Below, piece after piece: positions 1-6,980 of a stretch of DNA of 27,519 nt. The DNA is from CAZDDI01 sp964504195 (GTDB taxonomy: Bacteria > Chloroflexota > Anaerolineae > B4-G1 > SLSP01): assembly GCA_964504195.1 (NCBI GenBank), contig CAZDDI010000058.1, positions 1-27,519 on the forward strand, given 5' to 3'. Under the pieces are notes generated by a model. That model was given only the letters and a program-made list of their open reading frames with translations. It did no database searches and was not told the origin of the DNA. The translations under genes and the position numbers were made by a program. Position 1 is the first letter of the stretch. Each line of letters starts with the position of its first letter.

Positions 1-62
1 GAAAGGGGGCAGGGGGATAGGGGGAAAACTCCCCAATAATTTGTCCTATACCCCCTGAACAT

Positions 63-91
63 TTGCACTTTTCAAACAATACCCTTATGAT
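63..91 (+). promoter_or_regulatory. possible sigma-70 promoter of the PRC-barrel gene
   Basis: TTGCAC at 63-68 and TATGAT at 86-91 are separated by 17 bp, upstream of the gene at 152. The -10 matches consensus at five of six bases; the -35 matches only its first three bases. A second -10-like CATAAT lies at 95-100. Bases 1-60 contain G-runs and a matching C-run but no gene. Confidence 0.3.
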
Positions 92-151
92 AGGCATAAT
101 GCAGGACAAAGATGCAGTATTCTACATCCAAATTACTCAGGAGGTGAAACT

Positions 152-667
152 ATGATCAATGCAGGCGAACATCAGGGTAAGCCGCTCATCAGTATTACCA
201 ATGGCCAGAAGTTAGGCGAAGCCAAAGACTTGTACTTTGATGGCGACTTGACCAGAGTGACGGCGGTATTGGCTGGTGGCGAGGGCGGGCTTTTTTCTCG
301 AAAAGATTTGGTGATTACCCGCTCTAACGTGCAGGTCTACGGCGTAGACGCCTGGCTGATTGCCGGCGCGGAAACTGTAGTGCGGCTGGAAAACATTATC
401 GAGGTAGACACTTTTGTAACACTCAGTAGTTTGCGCGGGCGCGAGATTCAAACCGAGGGGGGGACCAAGATTGGCACGGTGGGCGATGTGCTGCTGGATG
501 CCGAGGCGCGGGTGTTGGGCTTTGCACTACAAAAGGTCTATGTGCAAGGCCCACTGGCGGAGCGCAAGGCCATTGCACGCAGCGCAATTTTGAATGTAGG
601 GAAGAAGGATACCCCTATGTTAATAGTCTTAGCGGAGGCTGAGGCCGCCCCTATCGAGGAAAACTAA
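152..667 (+). CDS. PRC-barrel domain protein
   Basis: A 171-residue soluble protein that appears to hold two successive PRC-barrel-like units, roughly residues 5-85 and 90-165. Each opens with the typical pattern in which a short strand (GKPLISITNGQKLGEAKDL; LRGREIQTEGGTKIGTVGD) leads to a G-x-v-x-D/E-hhhD turn. PRC barrels are small beta-barrels first known from the photosynthetic reaction centre H subunit and RimM; in stand-alone bacterial proteins the role is usually unknown. The start is well supported by AGGAGGTG at 139-146, six bases before the ATG. The gene is monocistronic, with a terminator directly after it. There is no signal peptide or membrane segment, so it is probably cytoplasmic. 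The family call is firm; the function is not known. Confidence 0.85.
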   Translation: MINAGEHQGKPLISITNGQKLGEAKDLYFDGDLTRVTAVLAGGEGGLFSRKDLVITRSNVQVYGVDAWLIAGAETVVRLENIIEVDTFVTLSSLRGREIQTEGGTKIGTVGDVLLDAEARVLGFALQKVYVQGPLAERKAIARSAILNVGKKDTPMLIVLAEAEAAPIEEN

Positions 668-681
668 AATTCCCAATTGCT

Positions 682-722
682 ATCCTGCCTCCAACGCTAA
701 CCTGTTGGAGGCAGGATTTGGT
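682..722 (+). terminator. rho-independent terminator after the PRC-barrel gene
   Basis: A perfect 14-bp stem (682-695 with 704-717) and an 8-nt loop, followed by a short T-rich run. It lies 15 bp after the stop codon of the PRC-barrel gene and 23 bp before the next start, so the MscS gene probably needs its own promoter or readthrough. Confidence 0.8.
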
Positions 723-744
723 TTAGAACTCTCTGGAGGACCAC

Positions 745-1659
745 ATGCCTGAGGATATTATGGATTTCTTATTCGATCCTTTTGTAGGCCGTGTAATCAC
801 AATTCTCATCGGCTTTCTGGTCATCAGCTTGCTGGCACACTGGATGCAACGGTGGCTCACCCGCTACATCCGCAATCAGCGCACCGCTTCCAGCGTGAGC
901 CAGGTCATCAAATTCCTGAGCTATCTGGCGGCAATCCTGCTGGTGTTTACCATTTTCAGCGGCCAACTGCCCGGTTTGACGGTGACATTGGGTGTAGCCG
1001 GCGCCGGTATTGCCTTTGCGCTGCAAGAGGTCATTGCCAGCATCGCCGGTTGGATTGCGATTTCTTTTGGCCAATTCTATGCCGTTGGCGACCGGGTGCA
1101 GCTGGGCGGCATCCGGGGCGATGTCATTCAAATTGGGGTTTTGCGAACATCACTGATGGAGATTGGCGAGTGGGTCAGGGCCGACCAGTACAACGGGCGC
1201 ATTGTACGGATCTCCAACGCATTTGTCTTCAAAGAGCCGGTGTTCAACTACTCCGAAGAATTTTCCTTCATCTGGGATGAAATCGCTATTCCTGTGCGCT
1301 ATGGCAGCGACCACCATCTGACCCGCGAGATCATGCTCCAGGCTGCCGATGCAGTGCTCGGCGCTACCATCGAGGGAGTGAGGGGGGAATGGGACAAGAT
1401 GCGCCGCAAGTACCCCGTTGAACATGCCTCGGTAGACCCGCGGGTTTTCCTGATCGCTAATGATAATTGGATGCAACTCACATTGCGCTACCCAGTGAAC
1501 GCTAAACGCCGCCGCACCATCCACGACGAGCTCTTCATGACCATCCTCGACGCCATCGCCGAAACCGAGGGGCGTGTGATGCTGGCCTCGGCCACCATCG
1601 AACTGGTGGCGGTGCCGAATCTCGAGGTGCACGTGCAGTCGGGACAGAAACCGGAGTAA
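745..1659 (+). CDS. mechanosensitive ion channel, MscS family
   Basis: A 304-residue inner-membrane channel of the small-conductance mechanosensitive (MscS) family, which opens under membrane tension to release solutes on osmotic downshock. Two hydrophobic segments (about residues 12-32 and 52-72) precede the signature pore helix. That helix is Gly/Ala-rich (GVAGAGIAFALQEVIASIAG, about 82-101). The beta domain follows (FYAVGDRVQLGGIRGDVIQI), and the cytoplasmic vestibule runs to the C terminus. The length is close to E. coli MscS (286). GGAGGA at 735-740 sits four bases before the chosen ATG; an in-frame ATG at 760 is an alternative. A strong terminator follows at 1806. Only the core channel is present, with no extra sensor domain. 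Confidence 0.93.
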   Translation: MPEDIMDFLFDPFVGRVITILIGFLVISLLAHWMQRWLTRYIRNQRTASSVSQVIKFLSYLAAILLVFTIFSGQLPGLTVTLGVAGAGIAFALQEVIASIAGWIAISFGQFYAVGDRVQLGGIRGDVIQIGVLRTSLMEIGEWVRADQYNGRIVRISNAFVFKEPVFNYSEEFSFIWDEIAIPVRYGSDHHLTREIMLQAADAVLGATIEGVRGEWDKMRRKYPVEHASVDPRVFLIANDNWMQLTLRYPVNAKRRRTIHDELFMTILDAIAETEGRVMLASATIELVAVPNLEVHVQSGQKPE

Positions 1660-1805
1660 CAGGGAGCGGCACATGACAGCACTACCGCATCCGCAAACGC
1701 AGCGCCGCTCCGCTGGATTACGTTTCTGTAGACGTTTGTTATACCCTTTGGCAGGATAAAAGTATCACAATTTGTTTTATTCATCAATGCTCATACCTTC
1801 TGCTG

Positions 1806-1835
1806 TGGCCGGTCTGGAGACCGGCCATATTTTTT
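1806..1835 (+). terminator. rho-independent terminator downstream of the MscS gene
   Basis: A 9-bp GC-rich stem (TGGCCGGTC at 1806-1814 with GACCGGCCA at 1819-1827) closes a TGGA tetraloop and is followed by TATTTTTT. It is 146 bp beyond the MscS stop; nothing coding is evident in that gap. Confidence 0.88.
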
Positions 1836-1843
1836 GAGTACTC

Positions 1844-1944
1844 AGGACTTACGCAAGTAACGTACCCTGAGCCTGTCGAAGGGTACGCGCTAACCAAGAC
1901 TCGCTGCCTTCGACAAGCTCAGGCAGCGGGATTGCGTAAACCCT
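1844..1944. repeat. 101-bp nested inverted-repeat element (MITE/REP-like)
   Basis: The ends are imperfect inverted repeats: AGGACTTACGCAAG at 1844-1857 against the complement of 1929-1944, sharing the core TTACGCAA/TTGCGTAA. Inside are two hairpins, CGTACCCT/AGGGTACG (1861-1868, 1880-1887) and CGCTGCCT/AGGCAGCG (1902-1909, 1921-1928). Their loop-containing cores CCTGAGCCTGTCGAAGG and CCTTCGACAAGCTCAGG are themselves inverted copies with one mismatch in 17. The core is of a type widely dispersed in environmental bacterial genomes. No coding capacity is seen. A partial match to the outer end (AGGACTTAC) recurs at 16044-16052. Confidence 0.7.
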
Positions 1945-2119
1945 ATACTACAACCTTTGCAAGCTACCGAACCGTGTTAAACTATGCGTATCCCACGCAG
2001 ATATAAGGCTATTCCAAGAAAATAATTCTTCCACTTGCTCCTGTTAGACGGCGTCCCGTGAAGTAAAGCGCAACGGGATTGCTAAATCCAGCGGGTTACC
2101 AGATACCGGGTGGGCAAAG

Positions 2120-2143
2120 GGCGTGGATTTGACAATCCACGCC
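2120..2143. repeat. 10-bp inverted repeat
   Basis: GGCGTGGATT (2120-2129) and its perfect complement (2134-2143) enclose TGAC. There is no T-run on either side, so it is not a classical terminator. It sits just outside the larger nested element and may be part of the same repeat cluster. Confidence 0.5.
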
Positions 2144-2152
2144 GAGCGCGGG

Positions 2153-2309
2153 AACGATTTTAATTCTTGGAACGGCCTAAGAATCTATCCGAAAATTCAC
2201 AAAGGCGGCGGTTAAGCCTGTCGAAACCACCGCCGGGGTTCGGCAGGCGGTGGGTGAGCCTGCCGAACCCCACCACCGGCAGAATTTTCGGACAAGTTCC
2301 AAAATCGTT
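2153..2309. repeat. 157-bp nested inverted-repeat element upstream of the permease
   Basis: Successive inverted repeats are nested inside each other: AACGATTTT/AAAATCGTT (2153-2161, 2301-2309), GGAAC/GTTCC (2169-2173, 2296-2300), TCCGAAAATTC/GAATTTTCGGA (2188-2198, 2282-2292) and GGTTCGGCAGGC/GCCTGCCGAACC (2237-2248, 2258-2269). The whole could fold into one long bulged hairpin. It ends 46 bp before the permease ATG, so it could shape the 5' leader of that transcript. Confidence 0.65.
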
Positions 2310-2355
2310 GTTACTCTATTGCGCTGCAAAGCCATTCTATCACAGGAGAAAAACG

Positions 2356-4131
2356 ATGACATTGCAACAAGGTATTGTCTATGCTGTCATCTTGTTCACG
2401 CTGCTGTTACCGATGTGGGACCGCTGGCGTTATGATTTGGTCGCCCTGCTGGGGCTGGTCTTGCTCTCCCTGCTCGGAATTATCCCCGCGAGCGAGACCT
2501 TCGCCGGTTACGGGCATCCGGCGGTCATCACGGTGGCGGCGGTGCTGGTGGTGAGCCGGGGATTGCAAAACGCCGGGGTGGTGGATATGCTGGCCCGCTG
2601 GATTGGCGGCGTTGGTGAGAATCTCTCGCTGCAACTAGCGGCGCTTTGTGGATTGGTGGCGCTCGCCTCGGCCTTTATGAACAATATCGGCGCGCTGGCG
2701 GTGTTCATGCCCGTCGCCATCCGCATGGCGCACAAAAGCGGGCGCTCGCCGGCGCTCTATCTAATGCCCCTGGCCTTCAGCGCGCACTTCGGCGGCATGA
2801 TGACGCTCATTGGGACGCCGCCCAATATCATCATGTCCACCTTCCGCGAGCAGTACGGCGGCGCGCCGTTCCGTATGTTCGATTTCGCTCCGTTGGGGTT
2901 AGGGATTACGTTTTTCAGCGTCGCCTTCATCGCCCTGGTCGGCTGGCGACTCATTCCCCAGCGCCGCGGCGGCGCAACCACGCGCGCGCTGTTCGAGATC
3001 GAAGCCTACCTGACCGAAGTACGGATTCCCCCCAACTCCCCCCTGGATGGCCGACCCGTCCGCGATTTGCGGACGATTACCGAGGCCGATGTCTTGATCG
3101 TGCGTATCAAACGCGGCGAGCAACGCCTGCCCGCCCCCTCGAGCTTTGAGGTACTGTACGCCGAAGACATTCTCATGGTGCGCGCGGATGCAGAAGCCCT
3201 CAGTACGTTCGTCGGCGATGCCGGGCTGGAGCTGGCCGAATCCAAACCGCTTAGAGAAGAGGCGCTACAATCCGGCGAAGTGACGCTCATCGAGGTGATT
3301 GTCACTGCCGAATCGCCCCTGGTGCGGCGGACGGCGCGCAATCTGAACCTGCGCTGGCGCTACGGCGTCAACCTGCTGGCAGTCTCGCGGCGCGGCGCGC
3401 GGCTCAAGGCCGAACTCAGCACCATCCAGCTGGCGGTGGGCGATATCTTGCTGCTGCAAGCGCCGCGCGAGACGCTGCAAGAGACGCTACAAAGCCTGGG
3501 CTGCTTACCACTTGCCGGACGCGAGCTGCAACTGGGACGCCCCCGGCGCGTCCTGCTCTCGACCAGTATCTTCGCCGTCTCCATGCTCGCGGCGGCGACT
3601 GGACTGCTGCCCGTGCAAATCACGATGACGCTGGCGGCGTGTGCGATGCTGATCGCCGGGCTGCTCACTTTACGCGAAGCCTACGCCAGCATTGATTGGC
3701 CCATCATCGTGCTGCTGGGCGCGATGCTGCCGCTGGGCGAGGCGATGGAATCCACCGGCGGGGCGCAGCTCATCGCCGAGCAGATTTTGCGCGCTTCCGG
3801 GGTCTTCTCTCCAGCGGCCATGCTGGTGCTCATCCTGCTGGTGACGATGTTCCTTTCCGATATAGTGAAAAACGCGGCGGCGGTGGTGCTGATGGCCCCC
3901 ATCGCCATCGGCGTGGCGCACGGGTTGGGGGCTTCGATTGACCCGTTCCTGGTCGCCGTGACGATTGGCGGCTCGTGCGCTTTCCTCACCCCCATCGGGC
4001 ATCAGTCCAACGTGCTCGTGTTAGAGCCGGGCGGCTACAAGTTCGGCGATTACTGGCGCCTGGGCCTGCCGGTGGAGTTGATCATCGTGGCAACCGCTGT
4101 GCCGCTACTGCTGTGGCTCTGGCCGCTGTAG
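2356..4131 (+). CDS. SLC13-type anion permease with two RCK_C domains
   Basis: A 591-residue polytopic membrane protein of the divalent anion:Na+ symporter (SLC13/CitT-like) superfamily, which moves sulfate, phosphate or di- and tricarboxylates across the inner membrane. Signature loops are present: NNIGALAVFMPV, the re-entrant MTLIGTPPNIIMS, and near the end TPIGHQSNVLVLEPGGY. Two TrkA-C/RCK_C-like regulatory domains sit between the membrane halves, at about residues 215-295 and 308-382, the usual architecture of bacterial SLC13 proteins annotated as sulfate or citrate permeases. The start at 2356 is chosen because of AGGAG at 2344-2348 and because the protein then begins directly with the first membrane helix. 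The frame is open back to 2167, but that extension is repeat-derived. The substrate cannot be read from sequence; a neighbouring sulfate/molybdate-type permease favours an inorganic anion. Confidence 0.88.
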   Translation: MTLQQGIVYAVILFTLLLPMWDRWRYDLVALLGLVLLSLLGIIPASETFAGYGHPAVITVAAVLVVSRGLQNAGVVDMLARWIGGVGENLSLQLAALCGLVALASAFMNNIGALAVFMPVAIRMAHKSGRSPALYLMPLAFSAHFGGMMTLIGTPPNIIMSTFREQYGGAPFRMFDFAPLGLGITFFSVAFIALVGWRLIPQRRGGATTRALFEIEAYLTEVRIPPNSPLDGRPVRDLRTITEADVLIVRIKRGEQRLPAPSSFEVLYAEDILMVRADAEALSTFVGDAGLELAESKPLREEALQSGEVTLIEVIVTAESPLVRRTARNLNLRWRYGVNLLAVSRRGARLKAELSTIQLAVGDILLLQAPRETLQETLQSLGCLPLAGRELQLGRPRRVLLSTSIFAVSMLAAATGLLPVQITMTLAACAMLIAGLLTLREAYASIDWPIIVLLGAMLPLGEAMESTGGAQLIAEQILRASGVFSPAAMLVLILLVTMFLSDIVKNAAAVVLMAPIAIGVAHGLGASIDPFLVAVTIGGSCAFLTPIGHQSNVLVLEPGGYKFGDYWRLGLPVELIIVATAVPLLLWLWPL

Positions 4132-4139
4132 GAGGCGAG

Positions 4140-5246
4140 ATGAGAATCAAATCCTTCGAGTTCAGTTTGCGCGAATTGAGCGGCGCGATGGGGGATTTCG
4201 GCACGCTGTTTCCTCTCTCCGTCGGCTACATCGTCGTTTGCGGAATGAACCCCGCCGGCTTCCTGGTGATGATGGGGCTGGCAAACATCGCCACGGGACT
4301 ACTCTACCGCCTGCCGCTGCCCATCGAGCCGATGAAAGTGATCGCGGTGGTGGCGATTGCCCAGGCATGGCCGCCCTCGCAAATCTACGCGGCGGGCTTC
4401 ACCATGGGGCTGGTGTGGCTACTCTTCGCCACGACTGGCGTGGTGGATTGGATCGCCCGCCACACGCCCAAGTGCATCGTGCGTGGGATTCAGTTCTCGC
4501 TGGCGGCGTTGCTGCTTCTGCAGGCGCTCCGCATGGCCGCAACGGGCTGGGTCTGGGGCGCGATTGCGCTGGCACTCATCCTGCTGCTGCGCGACAACCG
4601 CTACGCGCCCGCCGGGCTGGTGGTGATGGCATTGGGCGTGGGAATCGCACTCTGGCGCGGCGACCTGCGCGGCCTTGCCCCGCCGGGGTTCAGCCTGCCG
4701 CCGCTCACGCGCTTCACCTTCGCGGAGATGTGGGCGGGCTTCCTGGGCGCGGGACTGGCGCAGATTCCGCTCACCGCCTCGAACGCCGTTATCGCTACAG
4801 CGGCGCTAGTCAAGACCTACTGGCCGGAGCAACCGGTAGCCGAGCGCAAGCTCGCGCTCAACCAGGGGATTATGAACGCAATCGTACCGTTCTTCGGCGG
4901 CTTCCCGCTCTGCCACGGCGCGGGTGGGCTGGCGGGGCAATATGCCTTCGGCGCGCGGACAGGCGGCGCGAACGTGCTGGAGGGAGGCATCGAGGTGGCG
5001 TTGGGGCTGTTCCTCTCCGCCTCGATAGCGCAACTCTTCTCCGTGTTCCCGGAGGCCATCATCGGCGCGATGCTGTTCTATGTGGGGCTACAACTGCTGA
5101 AGGGCGTCAAAACCCTGGCGTGGAATTACGAGCTGATCTTCGTTGCCATCACCGTCGGCGTCTCCGTGCTCAGCAACATGGCGGTGGGCTATCTCGCGGG
5201 CATGGCAACGTATCATCTTACGCAGGCGTGGCGAAAGCGGGGATAG
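4140..5246 (+). CDS. MOT1-like molybdate/sulfate permease
   Basis: A 368-residue polytopic protein of the putative molybdate/sulfate transporter family related to SulP and plant/algal MOT1. The two hallmark regions are both visible: near the N terminus SGAMGDFGTLFPLSVG followed by LPLPIEPMKVIAVVAIA, and near residue 255 PLCHGAGGLAGQYAFGARTG. About ten hydrophobic segments fill the rest, and there is no STAS domain, as is usual for this family. The start at 4140 lies eight bases after the SLC13 stop; its ribosome site GGAGG at 4131-4135 begins on the last base of that stop, pointing to translational coupling. The frame is open further upstream inside the SLC13 gene, but those codons are a shadow. 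Likely substrate is molybdate or sulfate; the choice is inferred from family only. Confidence 0.85.
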   Translation: MRIKSFEFSLRELSGAMGDFGTLFPLSVGYIVVCGMNPAGFLVMMGLANIATGLLYRLPLPIEPMKVIAVVAIAQAWPPSQIYAAGFTMGLVWLLFATTGVVDWIARHTPKCIVRGIQFSLAALLLLQALRMAATGWVWGAIALALILLLRDNRYAPAGLVVMALGVGIALWRGDLRGLAPPGFSLPPLTRFTFAEMWAGFLGAGLAQIPLTASNAVIATAALVKTYWPEQPVAERKLALNQGIMNAIVPFFGGFPLCHGAGGLAGQYAFGARTGGANVLEGGIEVALGLFLSASIAQLFSVFPEAIIGAMLFYVGLQLLKGVKTLAWNYELIFVAITVGVSVLSNMAVGYLAGMATYHLTQAWRKRG

Positions 5247-5296
5247 CTAAGGAATAATTCCCCCACTACAACCGCCTCCGTGACAAAGGCTGAGCA

Positions 5297-5340
5297 AAAA
5301 AACGGGAAGTTGTATTTTTACGAATGCTTAGCCCGTTTTT
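5297..5340 (+). terminator. possible terminator after the permease pair
   Basis: AAAAACGGG (5297-5305) pairs with CCCGTTTTT (5332-5340), giving a T-ended stem with a long 26-nt loop, 50 bp beyond the MOT1-like stop. The large loop makes it weaker than the other terminators in the window. Confidence 0.45.
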
Positions 5341-5369
5341 GAACCTTTACAAATATCTTCAAGTATAAA
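5339..5369 (+). promoter_or_regulatory. possible promoter of the first esterase gene
   Basis: TTGAAC at 5339-5344 and TATAAA at 5364-5369 are 19 bp apart, slightly long, and lie 55 bp upstream of the proposed start at 5424 in an AT-rich patch. There is no experimental or second-copy support. Confidence 0.3.
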
Positions 5370-5423
5370 TAGAGTAAGCAAATAGTGTTATGCTAGGTTA
5401 TGAACTCAAAGGATGTTCCAACT

Positions 5424-6914
5424 ATGAAAACAATACGACTTACTCTTGTTACACTAGTGTGGCTATTGGCTGCCTGCGGAGGCACTCCCCCGACTGACCT
5501 CAGTCCCCCAACATCCACAACGCAGCCTACTGTTACACTCACGCCCCCCCACGCGCCGTCCGCTACATCTACCCCCACCGCTATCCCCACCCCATTCGCC
5601 GTTCCGGCGGAAGTGACCGCGTGGCTCATGGCCAACGCGATCCCGTTCGACAGCCCCTTGCCCGGCCACGGCTGCGACGATTTGCGCCCCCTGCTCGACA
5701 TGGTCGGCGACGCGCGCATTGTGGCCCTGGGCGAGGCCACCCATGGAACCCGTGAATTCTTCACCATGAAGCATCGCATCCTCGAATGCCTGGTGCAGGA
5801 GAAGGGCTTCAACATCTTTGCCATCGAAGCCAATGCACCGGAAGCCAATCGCGTCAACGCTTATGTGCAAACCGGGCGAGGCAATGCAAAATCTGCGCTC
5901 GCCGGGATGTATTTTTGGACATGGAATACGCACGAAGTCCTGGATATGATCGAGTGGATGCATACACACAACCAAAATCCGGGAAACGCTCCCCAGGTCA
6001 GCTTCCGTGGGTTTGATATGCAATTCGGATTTGTCGCACTCTGGGATGTGCTCAATTACCTGCAACGAGTTGACCCCAATATCATGGGACAAGTGGAGAG
6101 CGATTTGCAGTGCTTGGGCCTGCCACACGGTGATATGAACTATGTCAATTTAGACGCGGAAACCCAGAATCGCTGCCGACAAAATGTAGAGGCAATCCAT
6201 GAGCTGTTGCTGGCGCAAGAGGATGTATACCGCGCGGCTACCTCAACAACAGCTTACGCCGAAGCCGTTGAAGCAGCGCGGATACTAGTACAGCACGAGC
6301 AGTTCTTACGACTGAATCGCCAAGATATTTCTGTAGATTTGTTCAACTTGCGCGATAGAGCCATGGCCGACAACATAGCCTGGCTCTTGGAACAGGGTGG
6401 GCCAGAGGCCAAAATCGTGCTGTGGGCGCACAATGCACATATCCAAACACTCCCCTTGTCACCCCCGAATCCAGATCTTGAAGGCACCTTTCGTAATTCT
6501 GATGCAATAGCGCTCACGATGGGGAATAATCTCAGAGCGCACTTTGGGGCTGATATGGTGGTCATTGGATTCAGTTTTGAAAGCGGACGGTTTCGCGCTA
6601 TAAGCGGAAGCCGGGAAACAGGGTACAGCGGACTCAGAAGTATCCCTGTCCAGCCCCCCTTACCCAACAGCCACGAAGAATACCTGTATCCGGAGGGCCT
6701 AAATCATTACTACCTTGACCTGCGCACCATCCCCTCCGAAGGCCCTATTGCGGAGTGGTTCCAAGAGTCACGTTGGTTACGGACTATTGGCAGCGAGTAT
6801 GATAGAAACGACCTGACAACGACCTCACAACGGATGAGACTACAAGAGGCTTTCGATATTTTGATTGGGTTAAGAAACACCACCCCCGCCGAAGGGATAG
6901 AATTTGAGTATTAG
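5424..6914 (+). CDS. erythromycin esterase-family lipoprotein (copy 1)
   Basis: A 496-residue exported protein of the erythromycin esterase (EreA/EreB-like) family. It starts with a lipoprotein signal (MKTIRLTLVTLVWLLAAC, lipid-modified Cys 18), then a Thr/Pro-rich linker to about residue 57, then the catalytic domain. Family motifs seen are LGEATHGT at 102-109 with the metal-site Glu and His, a second His in the following helix (FFTMKHRILE), RGFDMQ, and LWAHNAHIQ. Some Ere enzymes open macrolide lactones, but many family members have unrelated or unknown substrates, and a cell-surface anchored form is not evidence of drug resistance. The start at 5424 is preferred over 5400 because it gives a compact signal peptide and has AAAGGA upstream. 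It is paired with a paralogue 66 bp downstream. Confidence 0.85.
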   Translation: MKTIRLTLVTLVWLLAACGGTPPTDLSPPTSTTQPTVTLTPPHAPSATSTPTAIPTPFAVPAEVTAWLMANAIPFDSPLPGHGCDDLRPLLDMVGDARIVALGEATHGTREFFTMKHRILECLVQEKGFNIFAIEANAPEANRVNAYVQTGRGNAKSALAGMYFWTWNTHEVLDMIEWMHTHNQNPGNAPQVSFRGFDMQFGFVALWDVLNYLQRVDPNIMGQVESDLQCLGLPHGDMNYVNLDAETQNRCRQNVEAIHELLLAQEDVYRAATSTTAYAEAVEAARILVQHEQFLRLNRQDISVDLFNLRDRAMADNIAWLLEQGGPEAKIVLWAHNAHIQTLPLSPPNPDLEGTFRNSDAIALTMGNNLRAHFGADMVVIGFSFESGRFRAISGSRETGYSGLRSIPVQPPLPNSHEEYLYPEGLNHYYLDLRTIPSEGPIAEWFQESRWLRTIGSEYDRNDLTTTSQRMRLQEAFDILIGLRNTTPAEGIEFEY

Positions 6915-6980
6915 AGTTTATCGGAAATAGCATTTGAAGGCAATGTGACTATTTGTTACCACTGATAGGAAACTCCAAAC

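Larger units (their letters stand above)
1836..2355. other. gene-free stretch with nested palindromic elements
   Basis: No credible gene was found between the MscS terminator and the permease start at 2356. The stretch holds two separate nested inverted-repeat elements (1844-1944 and 2153-2309) and a 10-bp hairpin with a TGAC loop (2120-2143). The permease reading frame stays open back to 2167, but the upstream 63 codons lie mostly inside the second element and have no ribosome binding site, so they are judged non-coding. Confidence 0.7.

Noticed and set aside
2167..2355. 63-codon N-terminal extension of the SLC13 permease
   Set aside because: It lies mostly in a nested inverted-repeat element, has no ribosome site, and is low-complexity and Arg/Pro-rich; AGGAG before ATG 2356 gives a normal family start.
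3975..4139. Upstream extension of the MOT1-like permease inside the SLC13 gene
   Set aside because: It is an out-of-frame shadow of SLC13 coding sequence; GGAGG and the ATG at 4140 give a standard N terminus.
4238..5257. 339-codon open frame within the MOT1-like gene
   Set aside because: It is Arg/Ala/Gly-rich with no recognisable domain and lies over a clear membrane-protein gene; typical of GC-rich shadow frames.
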